45,728 nucleotides of DNA from Candidatus Acetatifactor stercoripullorum (GTDB taxonomy: Bacteria > Bacillota > Clostridia > Lachnospirales > Lachnospiraceae): NCBI GenBank assembly GCA_019114005.1, contig DXGH01000019.1, positions 1-45,728 of the forward strand. Reading direction: 5' to 3'. The notes beneath the pieces are model-generated. The model ran no database searches. It saw nothing but the letters and a program-made list of their open reading frames with translations, and was not told the DNA's origin. How positions within the stretch are numbered: position 1 is the first letter of the stretch; each line of letters opens with the position of its first letter. Both the position numbers and the translations under genes were made by a program. Shown here piece after piece: positions 1 to 9,905 of the stretch.

Positions 1-1725
<1,725 letters not shown>

Positions 1726-1770
1726 AAAAAAATCCTCACAAGAACCTTTTTGCTCAGATTCCTGTGAGGA
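1726..1770 (-). terminator. Rho-independent terminator after rplS
   Basis: Perfect 8-bp arms (1763-1770 and 1733-1740, TCCTCACA/TGTGAGGA) are followed on the minus strand by seven T. It closes the ylxM-to-rplS operon. Confidence 0.9.
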
Positions 1771-1825
1771 CTGTCTTTCTTCTCATATTACGAGCTTCCC
1801 TGTGGGTCTGCCGTATCGTTTCAAG

Positions 1826-2170
1826 CTATTTCAGCTCTTTCACCTTCGCGCTCTTGCCCACGCGGCCTCTTAAGTAGTTCAGCTTCGCACGTCTTACCTT
1901 ACCTCTTCTGACCACCTCGATCTTCTCCACATTAGGAGAATGCACAGGCCAGGTCTTTTCCACGCCGATGCCGTTGGAAATTTTTCTTACGGTAAAGGTT
2001 TCCCTGCTGCTTCCGCCCTGTCTCTTTAAAACAATGCCTTCAAATATCTGGATTCTTTCACGGTTTCCCTCTCTGATCTTGCCGTATACCCTTACGGTAT
2101 CGCCAACGGAAAAATCGTCTACCTTTTCCTTTAACTGTTCTTTCTCAATTTCTCTGATAATATCACTCAT
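1826..2170 (-). CDS. rplS: 50S ribosomal protein L19
   Basis: A 114-residue protein of the usual L19 length. L19 lies at the interface between the 30S and 50S subunits. Family features seen are [49 protein letters not shown] and the basic tail [14 protein letters not shown]. The start has a strong AAAGGAGG box 6 nt upstream. It follows trmD by about 116 bases, is the last gene of the ylxM-ffh-rpsP-khpA-rimM-trmD-rplS run, and is followed by a terminator. This order is widely conserved in Firmicutes. Confidence 0.98.
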   Translation of the reverse strand: MSDIIREIEKEQLKEKVDDFSVGDTVRVYGKIREGNRERIQIFEGIVLKRQGGSSRETFTVRKISNGIGVEKTWPVHSPNVEKIEVVRRGKVRRAKLNYLRGRVGKSAKVKELK

Positions 2171-2286
2171 TATGAGCCTCCTTTTAAAAAATGGATGTTC
2201 TTAATACTTATCTGTAACAGAGGACCATCTCGTTTTCGCAACATTCAAATCTTACCATATCAAGACTGTAAATGCAAGATTTTTTT

Positions 2287-3666
2287 CTATTCCTTTTTTC
2301 CAAGCCACCAAATAGTCCCGGAAGAAGCATACAATCCCAGCTTCCGCTGCAGGCTGAGAGAAACATCGTTTCCCACAATGATATGCGCATAAGGTGTAAA
2401 GCCCCTCTCGCAGATCCGGTTGATGTTATATGCCTCCAAAGATGCGCCAATCCCCCTTTCCCTACAGGAATCCTCCACAAACAGCATCCCCATGCTGCCC
2501 TCGTCATGACTCCCAACAAAGCCCTTAAGCTCACCCTCCACAAAGGCTCCATACATTGCCCTGCTCTGAATGCGTTCCCGGATATATTCCGGCTCTCCCA
2601 TATGGTAATGGGTAATTACATACTCTGCATCCTCCGGTCCAAGCAGACGGATATCCTTGTGCCTTACAGGAAGGCTCTGTCTCTGGGGATAGCACACCTG
2701 AACACATTCATGGTACACCTCACAGGAAAATCCACTGCAGATCAGTTCATTCAAAAAGCTCTGGGAGGTCACAAAAAGAACCGTATCCTTCGGAATAAGC
2801 AAAAGAAGCTTCTGCCCCATTTCCCTGTTTTTTGCGCTTATCATACAAAGCCTGCAGCCCGGATCGTACAACAGCACATTTTCCTCATCCGCATACAGGA
2901 TTTCTCCCTTTCCCCGGTGCAGGCTCTCTATCATATGAATATTTTCCCGCTTTGCTTTTGACAGTCGGCAGATCAGCCTCTCCTTGTCCATGTACTTTTC
3001 ATAGAGATCAGGGCGGATACGCCTGGTGCGCTCCTTTGACTGCTCCAGCCGCCACGCCGCAATTTTCCTGTGATCTCCCGAAAGAAGCACATCGGGCACC
3101 TTTTTCTCCCTCCAGACCTCCGGTCTGGAATACTGGGGATATTCCAAAAGATCGTTATAAAAGCTCTCCGTCTCCGCAGAAGCGTCATTGCTCAATACGC
3201 CGGGAACCAGCCTGGAGACAGCGTCAATCACCACCATGGCCGCAAGCTCTCCGCCTGTCAGCACATAATCCCCAATGGAAATAAAATCTGTGACCGTTTC
3301 CTCCAGTACACGCTCATCAATCCCTTCATAGTGGCCGCAGATCAGCACAAGCTCTTCCTCCCCGGCCAGACGGGCAGCCGTTTTCTGCGTAAAAGGCTCC
3401 CCCTGGGGAGTTAAATAAACCGTCCGCAGTTTTCTTCCCCCTGTGACAGCCTGCCAGGCGTCATATACAGGCTGGGCCTGCATCAGCATGCCGGCACCGC
3501 CGCCGTAGGGATAATCATCCACCTTGCCGTGCCGTTCCTTCGTATAATCTCTGATATTTACGGCATCTATGGCAATAAGCTTTTTCTCTGCCGCTCTCCC
3601 GATGATGCTGGAACGCAGGCCGCTTAACACCATCTCAGGAAACAGCGTCAAAACATGAAATTTCAT
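2287..3666 (-). CDS. trmD: tRNA (guanine37-N1)-methyltransferase TrmD fused to a GNAT-like domain
   Basis: 459 residues against about 240-255 for ordinary TrmD. Residues 1-232 are a full TrmD that methylates G37 next to the anticodon using S-adenosylmethionine. They hold the DYPYGGGAGMLM loop (51-62), GHYEGIDERV (111-120) and the trefoil-knot SAM site IGDYVLTGGEL (131-141). Residues 240-459 form an extra domain ending in an acetyl-CoA-binding-like RERGIGASL (402-410) and GNDVSLSLQRKLGL (432-445), as in FR47/GNAT acetyltransferases. The join is in frame with no stop or internal ribosome site noted. By eye the E. coli catalytic Asp169 aligns with Glu167 here. The AAAGGGG box is 7 nt before the ATG. 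The TrmD call is certain; the role of the tail is unknown. Confidence 0.95.
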   Translation of the reverse strand: MKFHVLTLFPEMVLSGLRSSIIGRAAEKKLIAIDAVNIRDYTKERHGKVDDYPYGGGAGMLMQAQPVYDAWQAVTGGRKLRTVYLTPQGEPFTQKTAARLAGEEELVLICGHYEGIDERVLEETVTDFISIGDYVLTGGELAAMVVIDAVSRLVPGVLSNDASAETESFYNDLLEYPQYSRPEVWREKKVPDVLLSGDHRKIAAWRLEQSKERTRRIRPDLYEKYMDKERLICRLSKAKRENIHMIESLHRGKGEILYADEENVLLYDPGCRLCMISAKNREMGQKLLLLIPKDTVLFVTSQSFLNELICSGFSCEVYHECVQVCYPQRQSLPVRHKDIRLLGPEDAEYVITHYHMGEPEYIRERIQSRAMYGAFVEGELKGFVGSHDEGSMGMLFVEDSCRERGIGASLEAYNINRICERGFTPYAHIIVGNDVSLSLQRKLGLYASSGTIWWLGKKE

Positions 3667-3704
3667 TCTGATACCCCTTTTCGTCCGCTGAAATAAACAC
3701 CTGT

Positions 3705-4214
3705 TCAGTCAAGCAGACCCTCCAGAATATGCACTCTGATCAGGCCGCCTTCCACATCCACATTGAGAATGCACTGCTTGATGGCCGGAATCAACGCCTC
3801 CCGTCCGTCCTTCATTTTCACCACATACACGTCGTTTGCGCCGGTCTGCAGCACCTCCGTGAGAACGCCCAGCTCCTGATCCATATCATCTATCACCCTA
3901 AGCCCCACGAGGTCAGCTACAAAATATTCGTCCCGCCTTAAGGGAACTGCATTCTTTCTGGTGACAAACAGACTTTTCCTGCGGTATTTTTCTGCTTCGT
4001 CGATACTGTCAATCCCCTTAAATTTCAGGATTACAAACTGCTTGAAAAATTTTACCCCCTGGATTTCCAGAAGCATTTTTTCCTCTCCGGTATCCAGAAT
4101 CACTTCCTTCAGTTTTCGGAATCTTGCCGCGTCATCTGTTGTGGGAAATACCTTCACCTCTCCCCTAAGGCCATGTGTGGAGGTAATAACCCCTACCTGT
4201 AAAATTTCTTCCAT
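3705..4214 (-). CDS. rimM: Ribosome maturation factor RimM
   Basis: 169 residues, the usual length. RimM binds S19 and helps mature the 30S head domain. The N-terminal beta-barrel opens GVITSTHGLRGEVKVFPTTD; the PRC-barrel starts near YFVADLVGLRV and ends with ALIPAIKQCILNVDVEGG. The start has GGAGG 4-5 nt upstream. It lies between khpA and trmD in the standard order; rimM next to trmD is a common co-transcribed pair. Confidence 0.97.
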   Translation of the reverse strand: MEEILQVGVITSTHGLRGEVKVFPTTDDAARFRKLKEVILDTGEEKMLLEIQGVKFFKQFVILKFKGIDSIDEAEKYRRKSLFVTRKNAVPLRRDEYFVADLVGLRVIDDMDQELGVLTEVLQTGANDVYVVKMKDGREALIPAIKQCILNVDVEGGLIRVHILEGLLD

Positions 4215-4265
4215 TTTTCCTCCATGAATAAGGAAAGCGGCCCGCAGTGCGCGCCGCCTTATGCC

Positions 4266-4493
4266 TCAGACGATTTCCACGTCTACTTTTCTGTTGTCCT
4301 TGGATGCCGCTGCCTTTACAACAGAGCGGATTGCCTTTGCAATTCTTCCTTGTTTTCCGATCACCTTTCCCATATCGGATGCAGCTACATGAAGTTCGAT
4401 GACGATATCTTTCCCCTGCGTCTTTTCAGTTACAACTACTTCATCCGGATAATCAACAAGCGCCTTTGCAACTACTTCCACTAATTCCTTCAT
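4266..4493 (-). CDS. khpA: KH-domain RNA-binding protein KhpA
   Basis: 75 residues, a single KH domain with the GxxG loop in MGKVIGKQGRIAKAIRSVV. KhpA works with KhpB/Jag on RNA in Firmicutes and affects cell-wall growth and division in streptococci. The frame is open for 32 more codons upstream, but that stretch overlaps rpsP. The ATG at 4491-4493 has an AGGTGG box just upstream and gives the usual length. It sits between rpsP and rimM, its conserved position. Confidence 0.95.
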   Translation of the reverse strand: MKELVEVVAKALVDYPDEVVVTEKTQGKDIVIELHVAASDMGKVIGKQGRIAKAIRSVVKAAASKDNRKVDVEIV

Positions 4494-4516
4494 AAGCCAC
4501 CTCCAAAGAACGAATC

Positions 4517-4777
4517 TTATTTCTCGATACCTGCCAGTTTGAAAAGCTTTCCAACGGTCTCCGTAGGCTGCGCTCCGTTTGCCAGCCATTTCTTAGCCAG
4601 CTCTTCATTGATCTTGAAGGTGCTGGGATCGGTGTTAGGATCATAGGTTCCGATTTCCTCGATGAATCTGCCGTCTCTGGGAGAACGGGAATCAGCTACA
4701 ACGATTCTATAAAAAGGAGCCTTCTTCTGTCCCATTCTTCTCAATCTGATTTTTACTGCCATTTTTCTTTCCTCCAT
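4517..4777 (-). CDS. rpsP: 30S ribosomal protein S16
   Basis: 86 residues, full length. It starts [20 protein letters not shown] and contains [21 protein letters not shown], the S16 signature. S16 binds 16S rRNA early in 30S assembly. A GGAGG box lies upstream of the ATG, and the 109-base gap to ffh holds a small hairpin (plus coordinates 4802-4815). It is co-directional with khpA and rimM. Confidence 0.98.
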   Translation of the reverse strand: MEERKMAVKIRLRRMGQKKAPFYRIVVADSRSPRDGRFIEEIGTYDPNTDPSTFKINEELAKKWLANGAQPTETVGKLFKLAGIEK

Positions 4778-4886
4778 CTAAAACTGTATTATAAGGTTTG
4801 CGGGTCATAAGACCCCGACACCCGTTTTTGCGGATGCCATCTATGATAAGGACTCTGCCTGAGCAGAAAATCCGTATCTTCTGTAT

Positions 4887-6254
4887 TTAAAAAGGAAAGC
4901 CTCCCTTGCCCATTCCGGGAAAACCGCCAAACATGCCGCGTCTTCCCTTCCCGCCGCCAAACTGCTTCATCATTTTCTGGCTCTGCTCAAACTGTTTGAT
5001 AAAGCGGTTTACCACTGCAATATCCACACCGGCGCCCTTTGCTATGCGGTGCTTTCTCCTGGGATTTAACAGCTTGGGATTGCGTCTTTCCTCCCTGGTC
5101 ATGGAAAGCACAATGGCCTCCATATGCTTTAGCTGCTTTTCATCTATCATGGCTTCCAGCTCGCCTGCTTTTGCCCCCATTCCGGGAAGCATGCTTAAAA
5201 TACTGGAAAGACCTCCCATATTTCTCATCTGCTTCATGCTTTCCAGGTAATCCTCGAAATCGAATTTCCCCTTCTTCATGCGTCCGGCCATCTCCCGGCC
5301 CTTTTCCTCATCCAGATCAATGCTGGCCTGGGCCTTATCGATCAGAGAGAGCACATCTCCCATGCCCAGAATCCGGCTGGCCATGCGGTCCGGATAAAAC
5401 TGCTCCATATCGGAGAGCTTTTCCCCCATTCCTACATACAGGATGGGCTTGCCCGTCACCGCCTTTATGGAAAGGGCCGCTCCGCCTCTGGTATCTCCGT
5501 CCATCTTGGTGAGAACCACCCCGTCGATGCCCACTTTTTCGTCAAATTCCTTCGCCACGTTCACTGCATCCTGACCGGTCATGGCGTCCACCACCAAAAG
5601 TGTCTGGTGCACCGTAACGCTGTCCTTGATTTCCTGCAGCTCACGCATCATATCCTCATCCACATGCAGACGGCCTGCAGTATCCAGGATCACTACATTG
5701 TGGCCGTTTTTCTCCGCGTAAGCCACCGCCTCCCTGGCGATCTGAGAAGGCGCATGATCCGTCCCCATGGAGAACACGTCCACTTCCTGCTTTTTCCCAT
5801 TGATCTGCAGCTGCTCGATAGCCGCCGGGCGGTAAATATCGCAGGCTGCCAGCAGGCACTTTTTGCCCTTCAGCTTCAGCTTTCCTGCAATTTTAGCCGT
5901 AGCCGTGGTCTTACCTGCACCCTGAAGTCCCGCCATCATAATCACAGTGACTGCTTTTCCCGGCTGCATGGCAATTTCCGTGGTATCGCTTCCCATCAGG
6001 GCGATCATTTCCTCGTTTACAATCTTGATCACCATCTGCCCGGGGTTTAAGCCGTTCATTACGTCCTGCCCGATGGCCCGCTCCTCAACAGCCTTGATAA
6101 ACTGCTTCACCACTCTGAAATTTACATCCGCTTCCAGCAGCGCCATCTTGACTTCCTTCAATGCGGTTTTGACATCCTCTTGTGTCAAACGGCCCTTGCT
6201 TCTCAAATTTTTGAATATATTCTGCAGCTTATCCGTCAAGCTTTCAAACGCCAT
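4887..6254 (-). CDS. ffh: Signal recognition particle GTPase Ffh
   Basis: 455 residues, typical for Ffh. It binds the SRP RNA and signal peptides of nascent membrane proteins and docks on FtsY. N domain about 1-90; G domain with P-loop GLQGAGKTTATAKIAGKL, DTAGRL and TKMDGDTRGGAA; C-terminal M domain from about 300, rich in Met (SMLPGMGAK, MTREERRNP) and ending in a Gly/Phe/Met tail FGGFPGMGKGGFPF. It follows ylxM by 26 bases, the conserved ylxM-ffh pair. Its receptor gene ftsY is in the next operon at 8920. Confidence 0.98.
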   Translation of the reverse strand: MAFESLTDKLQNIFKNLRSKGRLTQEDVKTALKEVKMALLEADVNFRVVKQFIKAVEERAIGQDVMNGLNPGQMVIKIVNEEMIALMGSDTTEIAMQPGKAVTVIMMAGLQGAGKTTATAKIAGKLKLKGKKCLLAACDIYRPAAIEQLQINGKKQEVDVFSMGTDHAPSQIAREAVAYAEKNGHNVVILDTAGRLHVDEDMMRELQEIKDSVTVHQTLLVVDAMTGQDAVNVAKEFDEKVGIDGVVLTKMDGDTRGGAALSIKAVTGKPILYVGMGEKLSDMEQFYPDRMASRILGMGDVLSLIDKAQASIDLDEEKGREMAGRMKKGKFDFEDYLESMKQMRNMGGLSSILSMLPGMGAKAGELEAMIDEKQLKHMEAIVLSMTREERRNPKLLNPRRKHRIAKGAGVDIAVVNRFIKQFEQSQKMMKQFGGGKGRRGMFGGFPGMGKGGFPF

Positions 6255-6280
6255 AGATCGCTCCTTATCATTGACAGCTC

Positions 6281-6655
6281 TTATAATTCCTTCAAAATCT
6301 CCCGTGAAAGACTCCTGATGCGCTCCATTCTCTCCTGCAGCTTAGGTTCTTCACCGGATATGGTCTCCATTTGGCCTGTCTGATTCAGCCGGGTCAGTTG
6401 TTCGATTTCGCCGATTTTTTCCCTTACCGTCCCAAAACGTGCAACCAGATGCAGCTTACTCTCATAATCCTGCAGTATCTTATCGCAGCGCTTTATCAAA
6501 TCGTGGACTCCCTGTCTGCTGATGCCGTGCTCCTTGGCTATCTCTCCCAGCGACATATCGTTGCACACTGCGTCCTCATAGATATTCCGCTGATGGGGCG
6601 TCAAAAGCTCCCCGTAGAAATCGTACAAAAGCACCTGCTCAAAAATTTTCTCCAT
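6281..6655 (-). CDS. ylxM: UPF0122 helix-turn-helix protein YlxM
   Basis: 124 residues. A sigma-70 region-4-like helix-turn-helix is visible in YEDAVCNDMSLGEIAKEHGI and SRQGVHDLIKRCDKIL. YlxM proteins precede ffh in most Firmicutes and are linked to SRP function in streptococci. The ATG has an AAGGTGG box 7 nt upstream. It is the first gene of the operon that ends with rplS, with a promoter directly upstream. Confidence 0.94.
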   Translation of the reverse strand: MEKIFEQVLLYDFYGELLTPHQRNIYEDAVCNDMSLGEIAKEHGISRQGVHDLIKRCDKILQDYESKLHLVARFGTVREKIGEIEQLTRLNQTGQMETISGEEPKLQERMERIRSLSREILKEL

Positions 6656-6673
6656 GTGTCAACCACCTTGCAT

Positions 6674-6702
6674 AGGATACTATACTTCTCCCCGGGTGTC
6701 AA
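6674..6702 (-). promoter_or_regulatory. Promoter of the ylxM-to-rplS operon
   Basis: TTGACA (6697-6702) and TATCCT (6674-6679) are separated by 17 bases on the minus strand, 18 bases before the ylxM ATG. The predicted transcript would begin within or just before the ribosome binding site, so the leader is extremely short; a different -10 choice cannot be excluded. Confidence 0.65.
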
Positions 6703-6713
6703 GTATTTTTTCT

Positions 6714-7589
6714 TTACAGTTTTTCACTGAAATAGCTCTTATAGCCCTCCCCATAGATTTCCGTTGCGCTGGTCACAATCATAAAGGCCAGCGGGTCCTC
6801 CTCCTTCACGATGGCTTCCGCCTTATATGCCATCTGCTTTTTGATGGCGCATAAAATGACGCTTTTTTCCCGTCCGCTGTAAGCGCCGCTGCCCTTTACA
6901 TGGGTAACGCCGATATCCAGCTCCTCCAAAAGCCGCCTGGTGATGGGCTCCGACCTGTCGCTGATAATATAAATGAGCTTCGCACCGTCTCTTCCATACA
7001 AAACCACGTCCAGAATAAGGGATGTGGTAAAAACTACAAGCCCCGCATACAGCGCCTTGTCAATATCCCGAAATACAAAGGCCGATACGGTCACGATCAT
7101 AATATCGGTCATAAGAAACAAAAATCCCGTTTTTAAATAAGGGAATTTTCTGCGCAGAACCTTGATGACAATGTCCGTTCCCCCTGTGGTGGCCCCGGCC
7201 TTAAACACAAGCCCCATGCCAAGGGCCATCAGCGCGCTCCCCGCCAAAGCCGCCAAAAGCGGGTCTGAAGTGGCCGGTCCCGCAAAGACAAGCAGGTTGG
7301 TAAAAAAGGAGGAGAGAATGGTGCAGTACATGGTTGACAGGATCAGACGCAGTCCAAACTTCCAGATTCCCAGAAACAGTATGGGAATATTGATCATCAT
7401 AATCCAGGTGCCCGTTTCCAGTCCCGTAAGCCTGTTTAAAATAATTGCGATGCCTGTGACCCCTCCGGGGGCCAGAGAATTAGGGTCCAAAAACAGGCTC
7501 ACAGCCAGTGCGTAAATAAAAGAAGCCACCGTAATAATAAGATAGTCAAGTATTCTTCCCTTTATGGTCTTTTTCTCCTGAAACTCCAT
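6714..7589 (-). CDS. YitT family membrane protein (DUF161 plus DUF2179)
   Basis: 291 residues from the ATG at 7587-7589, which has an AAGGAGG box 5 nt upstream; the frame stays open upstream through the terminator hairpin, so the longer version is unlikely. The N-terminal two thirds hold several hydrophobic segments with the YitT signatures LDPNSLAPGGVTGIAIILNR and GAGTTGGTDIV-like FKAGATTGGTDIVIKVL. The last about 80 residues are the soluble DUF2179 part (DIGVTHVKGSGAYSG...). The family is an uncharacterised multi-pass membrane protein; no substrate can be assigned. It follows ilvA across a terminator. Confidence 0.9.
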   Translation of the reverse strand: MEFQEKKTIKGRILDYLIITVASFIYALAVSLFLDPNSLAPGGVTGIAIILNRLTGLETGTWIMMINIPILFLGIWKFGLRLILSTMYCTILSSFFTNLLVFAGPATSDPLLAALAGSALMALGMGLVFKAGATTGGTDIVIKVLRRKFPYLKTGFLFLMTDIMIVTVSAFVFRDIDKALYAGLVVFTTSLILDVVLYGRDGAKLIYIISDRSEPITRRLLEELDIGVTHVKGSGAYSGREKSVILCAIKKQMAYKAEAIVKEEDPLAFMIVTSATEIYGEGYKSYFSEKL

Positions 7590-7619
7590 TTTCTCCTCCT
7601 TTTTGCTGCAGAATACCCA

Positions 7620-7650
7620 AAAAACCGCATATATAGTATATGCGGTTTTT
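7620..7650 (-). terminator. Perfect-palindrome terminator between ilvA and yitT
   Basis: 9-bp stem CCGCATATA/TATATGCGG with a 3-base loop, flanked by A5 and T5, so it can act in both directions. On the minus strand it follows the ilvA stop by 33 bases. Confidence 0.85.
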
Positions 7651-7682
7651 GGCAATGTAACGTTTTTGTTCAAAGAAAAAGG

Positions 7683-8909
7683 TCAGATATTAGTGCGCAC
7701 CTGTCTTGGTTTATACCCTTCCTTTTCCAGGGCGTCAATGATCTGATGCTTGTGCTGCGTTCCAAAGGCCTCCAGGGTGATGCGCAGCTCCACGGCAGCA
7801 CTTCTGTTGATGGATACAAACTGATTGTGCTCCAGCTTGATCACGTTGCCGTTTACGCCCGCGATAATCCCTGATACCCGGTACAGCTCTCCCGGCTTGT
7901 CCGGAAGCAGAACGGAGACGGTAAATATCCTGTCCCTCATGATGAGCCCCTGCTGTACCACAGAGGACATGGTAATCACATCCATGTTTCCACCGCTTAA
8001 AATAGAAGCCACCTTTTTATCCTTTACCTTCAGATGTTTCAAAGCGGCCACCGAGAGAAGTCCTGAATTTTCCACGATCATCTTATGGTTTTCCACCATA
8101 TCAAGGAACGCTACCACCAGCTCCTCGTCCTCCACGGCGATAATATCGTCCAGATTTTTCTGCAGATAGGGGAACAGCTTGCTTCCCGGCGTTTTTACCG
8201 CAGTGCCGTCCGCAATGGTATTCACCCCGGGAAGGGTGGTCACCTTGCCCTCCCTTATGGACACCTGCAGACAGTTTGCCCCCGCAGGCTCCACACCGAT
8301 CACCTGTATCTTTGGATTTAACAGCTTGGCCAGGGTTGACACACCTGTGGCCAGGCCGCCCCCTCCCACAGGAACCAGAATATAATCCACCAGCGGAAGC
8401 TCCTTCACAATCTCCATGGCGATGGTTCCCTGTCCTGTGGCCACCGTCAGATCGTCAAAGGGATGAATAAAGGTATAGCCGTGCTCCTTTGCAAGCTCAT
8501 AGGCCTTGGCACAGGCTTCATCGTAAACATCACCCCAAAGCACCACCTCCGCGCCATAGCTTTTGGTGCGGTTCACCTTCATAAGGGGCGTAGTGGTAGG
8601 CATCACAATGGACGCCTTGGCGCCGAAGCATTTGGCCGCATAGGCCACACCCTGGGCGTGATTTCCGGCGGAGGCTGTAATCAGTCCTTTGGCCCGCTCC
8701 TCATCTGTGAGAGTGCTCATCTTATAGTAGGCGCCTCTCACCTTGTACGCACCGGTAAACTGCATATTTTCCGGCTTCAAATACACCTTGTTTCCGGTCT
8801 GTGCGCTAAAGTAGTCACTGTAAACCAGCTTTGTCTCCAGAGTCACCTTTTTTACCGTCTCGGACGCCTCTTCAAACTTCTCCAGTGTCAACATTTGTTC
8901 TTCCATATT
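7683..8909 (-). CDS. ilvA: Threonine ammonia-lyase (threonine dehydratase) with ACT domain
   Basis: 408 residues from the ATG at 8907-8909, which has GGAGG 3-4 nt upstream. PLP-dependent deamination of threonine to 2-oxobutanoate. The PLP lysine is in FTGAYKVRGAYYKM, the substrate loop SAGNHAQGVA follows, and the phosphate-binding glycine loop is PVGGGGLATG. The C-terminal about 80 residues are a single ACT domain (FTVSVLLPDKPGELYRVSG). The length and single ACT match the TdcB-like or short IlvA clostridial type rather than the 510-residue E. coli IlvA, so a biosynthetic or a catabolic role is possible. It is the last gene of the plsX-to-ftsY group, closed by a terminator. Confidence 0.93.
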   Translation of the reverse strand, partial: NMEEQMLTLEKFEEASETVKKVTLETKLVYSDYFSAQTGNKVYLKPENMQFTGAYKVRGAYYKMSTLTDEERAKGLITASAGNHAQGVAYAAKCFGAKASIVMPTTTPLMKVNRTKSYGAEVVLWGDVYDEACAKAYELAKEHGYTFIHPFDDLTVATGQGTIAMEIVKELPLVDYILVPVGGGGLATGVSTLAKLLNPKIQVIGVEPAGANCLQVSIREGKVTTLPGVNTIADGTAVKTPGSKLFPYLQKNLDDIIAVEDEELVVAFLDMVENHKMIVENSGLLSVAALKHLKVKDKKVASILSGGNMDVITMSSVVQQGLIMRDRIFTVSVLLPDKPGELYRVSGIIAGVNGNVIKLEHNQFVSINRSAAVELRITLEAFGTQHKHQIIDALEKEGYKPRQVRTNI

Positions 8910-8919
8910 TCCTCCATTT

Positions 8920-9861
8920 CTAAGCCTCTGTTCGCTCTCTGTCAAACAACGCGTTTACAAATTCATCCGGATCAAATTTCTGGAGATCTTCTATGGTCTC
9001 TCCCACACCGATATATTTTACGGGAACCTTAAGCTCCGACTGAATAGCCACAGCAATGCCTCCCTTTGCCGTTCCGTCCATCTTTGTCAAAATGATTCCG
9101 GTAAGCTTTGCCACCTCCCCGAATTCCCTGGCCTGCACCAGAGCGTTTTGTCCGGTGGTGCCATCCAGCACAATCAAATTCTCCCTGTGGGCGTCGGGAA
9201 ACTCCCTGTCTATAATCCGGTTCATCTTGCGCAGCTCCTCCATGAGGTTTTTCTTATTGTGAAGCCTTCCCGCCGTATCAATCAAAAGCACATCCACGCC
9301 TCTTGCTTTTGCCGCGTTTACCGCGTCAAACACCACACTTGCAGGGTCAGCGCCCTCATTACCGCCCACCATTGGCACGTCCGCCCTTTTTGCCCACTCT
9401 GCCAGCTGATCCCCTGCCGCTGCGCGAAAGGTGTCCGCCGCTGCAATCAATACCTTTCTTCCGCTGTCCTTCAGCTTCCCGGCAAGCTTTCCCACAGAGG
9501 TGGTCTTTCCCACACCGTTTACGCCGATTACCATGACCACGGACTGCTCCCTCTCAAAGTCATAGGCCGTCTCGTCCACCCTCATCTGCTCCTTGATGCT
9601 TTCAATCAAAAGCTCCTTGCATTCTGCGGGCTCCTTGATATGACGCTCCTTCACCTCTTTTCTCAGCCGTTCCACAATGGCTGCCGTGGCGTTTACGCCA
9701 ATATCACCCATGATCAGAATTTCTTCCAGCTCCTCATAGAAATCATCATCGATGGCGGAAAAACCGCCAAGCACTGCGTCAATGCCCCTTACGATATTTT
9801 CTCTCGTTTTAGTAAGGCCAGCCTTCAGTCTGGCAAATAAGCCCTTTTTTTCTTCGCTCAT
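8920..9861 (-). CDS. ftsY: SRP receptor GTPase FtsY
   Basis: 313 residues from the ATG at 9859-9861 (GGAGAGG 4 nt upstream). A GTG 15 codons earlier overlaps the smc stop and gives 328 residues but lacks its own good binding site. NG domain only, with a very short acidic N-terminal part as in many Gram-positives. P-loop GVNGVGKTTSVGKLAGKL, DTAGRLHNKKNLMEEL and TKMDGTAKGGIAV are visible. It receives the Ffh-ribosome complex at the membrane. smc-ftsY adjacency is conserved in Firmicutes. Confidence 0.97.
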   Translation of the reverse strand: MSEEKKGLFARLKAGLTKTRENIVRGIDAVLGGFSAIDDDFYEELEEILIMGDIGVNATAAIVERLRKEVKERHIKEPAECKELLIESIKEQMRVDETAYDFEREQSVVMVIGVNGVGKTTSVGKLAGKLKDSGRKVLIAAADTFRAAAGDQLAEWAKRADVPMVGGNEGADPASVVFDAVNAAKARGVDVLLIDTAGRLHNKKNLMEELRKMNRIIDREFPDAHRENLIVLDGTTGQNALVQAREFGEVAKLTGIILTKMDGTAKGGIAVAIQSELKVPVKYIGVGETIEDLQKFDPDEFVNALFDRERTEA

Positions 9862-9905
9862 ACGCCTCTCCGTTTCCAGTGCTTCTGCGCCCTGCAGATA
9901 CCGCA

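Noticed and set aside
2287..3666. TrmD-GNAT fusion as a frameshift or sequencing error
   Set aside because: The frame is open from start to end with no stop, and codon use does not change at the join; a true fusion is simpler, though comparison would settle it.
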